This document shows positions 58,700 through 64,000 of a stretch of 64,000 nucleotides of DNA, in pieces (the stretch's first letter is position 1; the number at the start of each line of letters is the position of its first letter). The notes below the pieces were generated by a model that ran no database searches, was not told where the DNA came from, and worked only from the letters and a program-made list of their open reading frames with translations. Both the position numbers and the translations under genes were made by a program. The DNA comes from Myxocyprinus asiaticus (lineage: Eukaryota; Chordata; Actinopteri; Cypriniformes; Catostomidae). The stretch spans positions 14,206,501 to 14,270,500 of the forward strand of contig NC_059393.1 of assembly GCF_019703515.2 (NCBI RefSeq), given 5' to 3'.

Positions 58700-59075
58700 C
58701 ATGTAAGCACAGCGTAGTTCTAACGGGAAGACTAGCAGCTGTACATCATCGCCCCATTAGCTAGGTAACTCCTAGCCAATCACATGTAAGCCAATGCCTT
58801 ATAAGCCTGCTCACAATCTATCACATTGCTGTTTCAGTGTGCTAACACGGCAACCTCCACCACCCCACCACTACCAGTTGAGTCCTGTCCTGCACAGGGG
58901 TAGGCTCCTCGCCCCTGCCTCCTATCTCCGGCAGGATATGACGGTTCCGAGTACAACTTCTTCGGACCGCCAGATGGGGCTTACGCCAAAGAGAGACATT
59001 ACATTTCTGTTTTATATTCATCAAATAAATGTCATCTTGAATTTCACTCGAGTCTACGAGTCTTCCTGATAGAAA
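58700..59075 (+). mobile_element. Possible solo LTR
   Basis: Promoter-like order: CCAAT near 58774 and 58790, a CTTATAAG box at 58798-58805, then a GC-rich transcribed-looking part and CAAATAAA at about 59022-59029, followed by a short end (GAGTCTACGAGTCTTCCTG). This resembles U3-R-U5 of an LTR. No target duplication or TG...CA ends could be fixed, so the call is weak. Confidence 0.35.
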
Positions 59076-60075
59076 AATGGTTACCGGTTAGAATGAAATA
59101 AAAGAACTGTAAAAGAACAGTTAATAACATTCTTTTTAAAATGACAGTACTCTGCGCTAATGGTTGGGTGAAATATCAGTTGCAGTGATGCCAGATCTCA
59201 CAAGAGAAACAAGCGTCCTGGTCTGGAAAAACAAGCCCAAAATAAGCCACTTGCCTCACCAAAAAAAATAAAATAAAATAAAAAAAAGAAAATTAGCAAT
59301 TAATTTTTTTTTTCCCCTGTGTGGCGGATTTATCAACATATATAGCATACAGTTAATTAACAGTTAAGTATAATTTTAATTACAGATCTGCTTCTCAGTC
59401 AAAACCCAGCAGCATCAAATCTGTATTAATGCATCATATCTAACAATAATTTAGTGAAGACTTGGCAACAACTGAGAAATGAACTATTTACCTCTAATAA
59501 TGTTTTCCTTGTATCTGGATTAGCAATGCATGTATATGTAGTAATTAAACATAGTTGTTAAAAAGGCCATAATTCAGAGAATCAGCAACGGGCAATTAGG
59601 CAAAGAAATGTGTGATACAGCAGTTTCCTTCAGGATCAAAGGGAATGTTTCATTTTTTCAGGCAACATGAAGTGTAGTTAAAAATGTTTACTGTGATAAA
59701 CCCTTTAGCCTTTGGTTTCATACAAAAAAAAAAAATAAATAAAAAAATTGGAACAAAATTAACCGGTTATCAGCATTTTTAAATAAAGTTTTCACTCCGG
59801 AACAGTTGAAAATCGCTTTGTTCCAGTTTTAGGTTATGTTCTGCCAAAAAATTTGTTTGTTTTCAGTTTTCATTTTCGTTCCTTGAACTATGTTAGTCCC
59901 TGTTCAAAAGCATATTGTGTTTACAAAAATAAAATGTTAGTTTACAGCAGGTATGCTCATACTTTGTAACAACACTGCACATACAGTACTGCACATGTGG
60001 AGCACTAGGTCATATGCAATTCTGATGGCTTTATTCACTACACTGAAAATCAAAAAGCTGATTGTCCTGAATGTT
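59076..60075. other. Non-coding, AT-rich stretch
   Basis: A-rich low-complexity runs at 59260-59300 and 59727-59750. No gene is seen. Confidence 0.45.
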
Positions 60076-60093
60076 AATAACTAAAATGGCCAG

Positions 60094-60548
60094 GCCTGGG
60101 TAGCTCAGTGGTAAAATATGCTGGCTACCACCCCTGGAGCTTGCTAGCTCGCTAGTTCAAATCCCAGGGTGTGCTGAGTGACTCCAGCCAGTTCTCCTAA
60201 GCAACCAAATTGGCCCAGTTGCTAAGGAGGGTAGAGTCACATGGGGTAAACTCCTCATGGTCACTATAATGCGGTTCATTCTCGGTGGGGTATGTGGTGA
60301 GTTGGGCATGGTTGCCACAGTGGATGGCGTGAAGCCTCCACATGTGCTATGTCTCCATGGCAACACACTCAACAAGCCATGTAATAAGATGCACAGGTTG
60401 ATGGTCTCAGATGTAGAGGCAACTGGGATTCATCCTCCACCACCCAGACTGAGGCAAATCACTACATGCCCACAAGGACTTAAAAGCACATTGGGAATTG
60501 GGCATTCCAAATTGGGAAAAAAAAGGGGAATGAATAAATAAATAAATA
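60094..60548 (+). mobile_element. tRNA-derived SINE, copy 3
   Basis: Reads left to right. Flanked by AATAACTAAAATGGCCAG (60076-60093 and 60549-60566), a perfect 18-bp duplication. The head has A box GGGTAGCTCAGTGG and B box AGTTCAAATCC, the body ends GGAATTGGGCATTCCAAATTG, and the tail is (AATA)n. It is the best-preserved copy of this family in the window. Confidence 0.93.
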
Positions 60549-60566
60549 AATAACTAAAATGGCCAG

Positions 60567-61169
60567 CTTAAACATTTTGGTCTCATCTACATATGCCTTA
60601 TTTTTTGGTTGTTAAACAGTCACTTATTCCTGAGGTATTAGGGGCAGTTCACACCGAATGTGTTTTTGCATCTGTCCATGCTGCTTTTCAATATTCTTTC
60701 TATGTAAGCATGCACTAGATGGATGTCTTTGACTGTTGTGCTATGTATCTCAAGCGGGAGCTTTTTTCAGATGCCGTGTCAAGTTAAAAATAACTTAAAC
60801 TGTTAAAAACATGTCTTGAGACACCTGTATTCTGTTCGTTTTTTTTTTTTTTTTTTTTTTTGCACAAGCGTGTGTTGGGTCTGAACTGTGTTTTTCTTTT
60901 TCTTTTTTTTCTTTTTTAAAGAAACTGACAACCTGTATTGCTATTATCATACAGTGTGCTTCAGATTTTGAAAATGGTTTACTCATGACACCCAAACTTA
61001 AAATGGTCCAGTATGTATGTACAGATCCAATCTCTAATTAATTTTTTCCCCCTGTCTTTTCCATTTTTTCTTACAGTAAATTTGAGGTATCAGAAATAAC
61101 CATTTCTTTCCCGATGTCAAAGTTATTACTTATTTGCGAGAGTTATTCTACCCTAGTGCCTGTTTGTTT
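60567..61169. other. Region downstream of the nfil3-like gene
   Basis: Probably includes the 3' UTR of the minus-strand bZIP gene (right end) but no firm polyadenylation signal was placed. Poly-T at 60839-60861 and a T-rich run at 60890-60920 are low complexity. Confidence 0.4.
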
Positions 61170-61955
61170 TCAATCTGGCATATATACTGGGATTGGAGAT
61201 GTAGATTTAGTGCCATAGTTTTTGTGCTGTGAGTTTTGCGTCTTCAATCTGAGTTTATGAGGCAGTGCAGTGCTGGAATCTGCCGGTGCCTTCTGTTCAC
61301 CTTCCTCATCTGACAAGATCCTCTGATTTCCTGGCTGGAGCAGGGGTCGACCTGCCCAAGGGGCAGCTGCTGGGGCAAGGTGTGGAGGTAAGAGTAAAGG
61401 TGTAGTTGTAGGAGAAGGGAGGCTGGGAATATCTAGGCTAAATGGGTAATTTCTTTGTAAGCCCATAGGGTTTGTAGGCTGGAATGCTGACCCATGGAGG
61501 GTACCCAGACAAACAGGTGGCTGCTGGTTTCCAGATAGATTGGAAGACTCTCTATCTTGCCTTCTACCCCAGCAGAGGTCTTTGTCTGGGCAGGAGACCA
61601 GAGGTTTTGGGGCCAGTGGGTGCAGTTGAGACAGGGCTCTTTGAGATGAAGAATAAGACACCCCAGTGCTGAGAAGACCATACAGAAGCTTTAGTGCCAA
61701 CAGCTCAGCTCGCAGACGAGTGTTCTCCTTACTCATCGAAACCAATCGTGTCTCCAGAACATAGTCATTGATCCTCCATTTTTCTCTTGAACGTCTGGCT
61801 GCCTCATTATTCTTGCAGCGTTTCTCCCAGTAGATTGCATCTTTCTTTTCCTCTGGGATGAATTCTCGTCTGCGATGCAATCCCAGACCCCTTAGAGATG
61901 GCTCTTCAGCTTTTTCCTCAGGTTCCCACTTTACATGTGAGAAAGCAGACTCCAT
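61170..61955 (-). CDS. NFIL3-like bZIP transcription factor
   Basis: 261 residues. The start is the ATG opening [15 protein letters not shown]; the frame is open further upstream but without another ATG in frame before a splice-like site. The family signature [17 protein letters not shown] (31-46) precedes the basic region (about 45-61) and a zipper with heptad positions Leu67, Met74, Leu81, Leu88 and Leu95. NFIL3 proteins bind D-box-like DNA as dimers, mostly as repressors, in circadian and immune control. Two basic-region positions differ from the usual Arg: Cys47 and Trp60. VKWE at 8-11 fits a SUMO site. It is shorter than mammalian NFIL3 (about 460 residues), as some fish paralogs are. 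Which nfil3 paralog it is cannot be decided here. Confidence 0.85.
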   Translation of the reverse strand: MESAFSHVKWEPEEKAEEPSLRGLGLHRRREFIPEEKKDAIYWEKRCKNNEAARRSREKWRINDYVLETRLVSMSKENTRLRAELLALKLLYGLLSTGVSYSSSQRALSQLHPLAPKPLVSCPDKDLCWGRRQDRESSNLSGNQQPPVCLGTLHGSAFQPTNPMGLQRNYPFSLDIPSLPSPTTTPLLLPPHLAPAAAPWAGRPLLQPGNQRILSDEEGEQKAPADSSTALPHKLRLKTQNSQHKNYGTKSTSPIPVYMPD

Positions 61956-64000
61956 CTTCACTAGCCCCGACGAGGTGCACAAATTTCTGGTTGGTTTTGC
62001 AGAATATACACCTGTTGTCTTTCTCAATGTGGTATCTGGAGTTTGTCAGATATTAGTCCCAAGTTCACTTCTCAGTCATGTTGCCACCAGAACCTGTACC
62101 TACAATGAAAGGGCAACGTTATTTCCTTTGCAGGTGTTCAGTTGGTGTATGTGTGTCTCAAATTACACCAAGGAGTTATTGTTACAGTCTGCAAGAAAAT
62201 GTGGTTGTCATTGGGTAGCAATTTCTGATTAAACTGACCTTTACCTGCTCAACACCAGCATGGTTACAGATGCCTCACATCTTAACCTAAAACCTGACTC
62301 GATTCGTAATTCACACATCGACTTCCTGTAATCTTCCCGTCATGAGCATTAGGGTGTCAATGAGGTAATAAGACAAAAATTCCACTCATGGTCAGTGTTG
62401 GTGTAGAACATTGCAGTTGCTCTAGTCAGCTGAGCAGTTACATTATAGCAGTAACAATTATTGTTAAAGCTAGTTTGCTGGTCAGGTTGGTCTGTTTGAT
62501 GGATTTAAAAGGCACTTTTTAGATGGTCAGGCTGGAAGACATTTTCTGGTTTTAGATGGTTATTTGTTTTTTCAACAGGAAACTGTAAAAAAAAATCATC
62601 CAAGTCAATGTCTAAGACCCTGTAAGATTTTTTTGAGTCAGTTTTAAAATTTGTCTGTGTATTAACATTTATGATGCTAAGCTATGCATCAGTGATGCTA
62701 AAGAAACCATTAACCAAAGCCACATCAAAGCCTGACTCTCAAGAGACTATGAAGCATTGTTTTAGTCATGAGCATTGGGGGTGTTGACTGCATCCTGCAC
62801 AACAAGTGTGACCACTAGGGTGATTCAGACATCATGGGATCCCAAATCATCCCACTCAGGGTTCCAAGAGCTCGCACAAAGTCTGATGGTCTATGATTCT
62901 GCGGGTTACCAGTGGAAGAACGATCGAATGAGACTTACAGACAGAGGTAGAGAGTTAAAGACAAAGCTAATTCTTACTAAGTAACCATGCTGCAACTGTA
63001 CAGACATACTTCCTCTCTGATGTCATTGCCACATTGTACTCGCTCTATACTGACATTTATAAGTAATAATTTTAGCTTCCTTTCCAGACAAAAGGCCAGA
63101 TGCAAGATAGTTTTCTTTCATTAGATCACATTAGTCATGTCGACTCATTTGTTTTTATAAAGAGTGAAAGAAGAGTTAAAGATCACATGAAATTGTGCGA
63201 CAAGTGCCGTTTTCATTCCTGTGTTGATGTATTTCCTATTGAAAAAGGAATTTGAGACGGGGCATATCGAAGGTCTTGTCCCTTTTTTCAAATTGAAATT
63301 TTTGAAAAGGCATTTGTTTACATCACAGATGTGAACCGTGATTTGCTACTTGTTATTGCTAGTCAAAGTAGTATCGGGGGTGTGGATTTCTCATTCTAGA
63401 TAACATTTGATTGGACAAAAAGTTGGATAGTCTGCGAGTACAGGAGACTCATCAATTGATGGTGTAGAGAAGAGAAATACTGAAAAAGAATTTTTGTCAA
63501 CTTTTAAGTGTAACTAGTAGATACAACCTGGTCTCAGAATCCCATTACTATACCTTCTAAATGTTTTTAACATGGGTTGAAGTAAGGTATCATAGCACTT
63601 TTGTGGTGAAATAAACACTAGAGGCGCAACAACAATGACTTGTATTCACTTTCACACAAATCACAAGTAAAACGTCAGGTTATCAGTTCATAAACATTTA
63701 GTTTTCTCCCTGTTGCTCACACAATGCTATCTTATAACATAAAAACACTTTTACGCATTACTTGTAAGGCAACACAGTTTAACATTTACATTACATAAGC
63801 AACAACATTTACATTTTCGAGCTCATTCAAGCTGCATTTGCATCACGAAGGACTGGGGTCCAGAACCGAAAGTGTCACAGAAGAAACACAAAATGGCTGC
63901 TTCATGAATTGTATTTTCCATCTCAAATTTTTATTTTATTACACAATCGGTTAGGCTTAGGTTTAAGGTTTTGGCTAGGGAGGTAGGTTTTGTTGATTTA
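61956..64000. other. 5' side of the nfil3-like gene and non-coding DNA
   Basis: On the minus strand a possible splice acceptor (CAAACTCCAG, complement near 62037-62046) lies upstream of the bZIP ATG, suggesting a 5' UTR intron. An ACCAGC-type repeat fragment ends at about 62585 (TTTTTTCAACAGGAAAC). The rest to the window end has no recognisable gene. The frame at 62775-62984 has no domain. Confidence 0.4.

Noticed and set aside
60094..60170. tRNA gene
   Set aside because: A and B boxes are present but the sequence does not fold into a full tRNA by eye and it belongs to a SINE with tail and target duplications.

Overview
The window is vertebrate nuclear DNA, almost certainly from a teleost fish and probably a cyprinid. 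It is AT-rich, has two intact single-exon vertebrate coding regions, and is otherwise dominated by repeat families typical of fish: Tc1/mariner, L2, L1, DIRS, Ty3/gypsy, hAT and a tRNA-derived SINE. There are no bacterial features, no CRISPR array and no rRNA or functional tRNA gene. The species call is inference from repeat content and was not tested.

Host genes. (1) 42439-44256 (+) is an intact LINGO-family gene, best matched to lingo3: signal peptide, leucine-rich repeats, Ig domain, one membrane segment and the conserved C-terminal tail. A splice acceptor lies just upstream at 42394/42395. (2) 61170-61955 (-) is an intact bZIP factor of the NFIL3 type with two unusual substitutions in its basic region. 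No other convincing host exon was found.

Layout. 0-5 kb: dispersed repeats, an ACCATGGTA-rich palindromic repeat and a damaged L2 LINE (1.94-4.95 kb). 7.2-8.0 kb: 3' fragment of an L1 (copy A). 10.5-13.8 kb: a MITE with ~90-bp inverted repeats, a 1275-bp non-autonomous hAT element and a Tc1 copy. 15.3-24.6 kb: a nested cluster in which one long L1 (copy B) is interrupted by a 1.5-kb DIRS derivative and two Tc1 elements. 28.0-29.7 kb: an internally deleted gypsy element with a SCAN-like gag, a tRNA-Phe primer site and target duplications. 33.7-34.4 kb: a ~80-bp tandem repeat. 37.8-39.4 kb: a fourth Tc1 type with ~165-bp inverted repeats. 42.4-44.3 kb: lingo3. 44.9-45.5 kb: an LTR-like element. 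48.2, 56.5 and 60.1 kb: three copies of one tRNA-derived SINE, each with perfect target duplications. 49.2-52.4 kb: a ~240-bp tandem repeat split by a ~2-kb insertion. 52.9-56.5 kb: L1 copy C. 61.2-62.0 kb: the nfil3-like gene.

The genes do not form a pathway. The interest lies in how the elements are nested: order of insertion can be read from target duplications, and several elements are short derivatives that kept their ends but lost their replication genes. The clearest novel-looking observations are an L1 and a SINE that used the same 16-bp target, the gypsy mini-element, the DIRS derivative that preserves its internal complementary region, and a Tc1 that split L1 ORF1 without disturbing its frame. 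I found no new enzymatic system.
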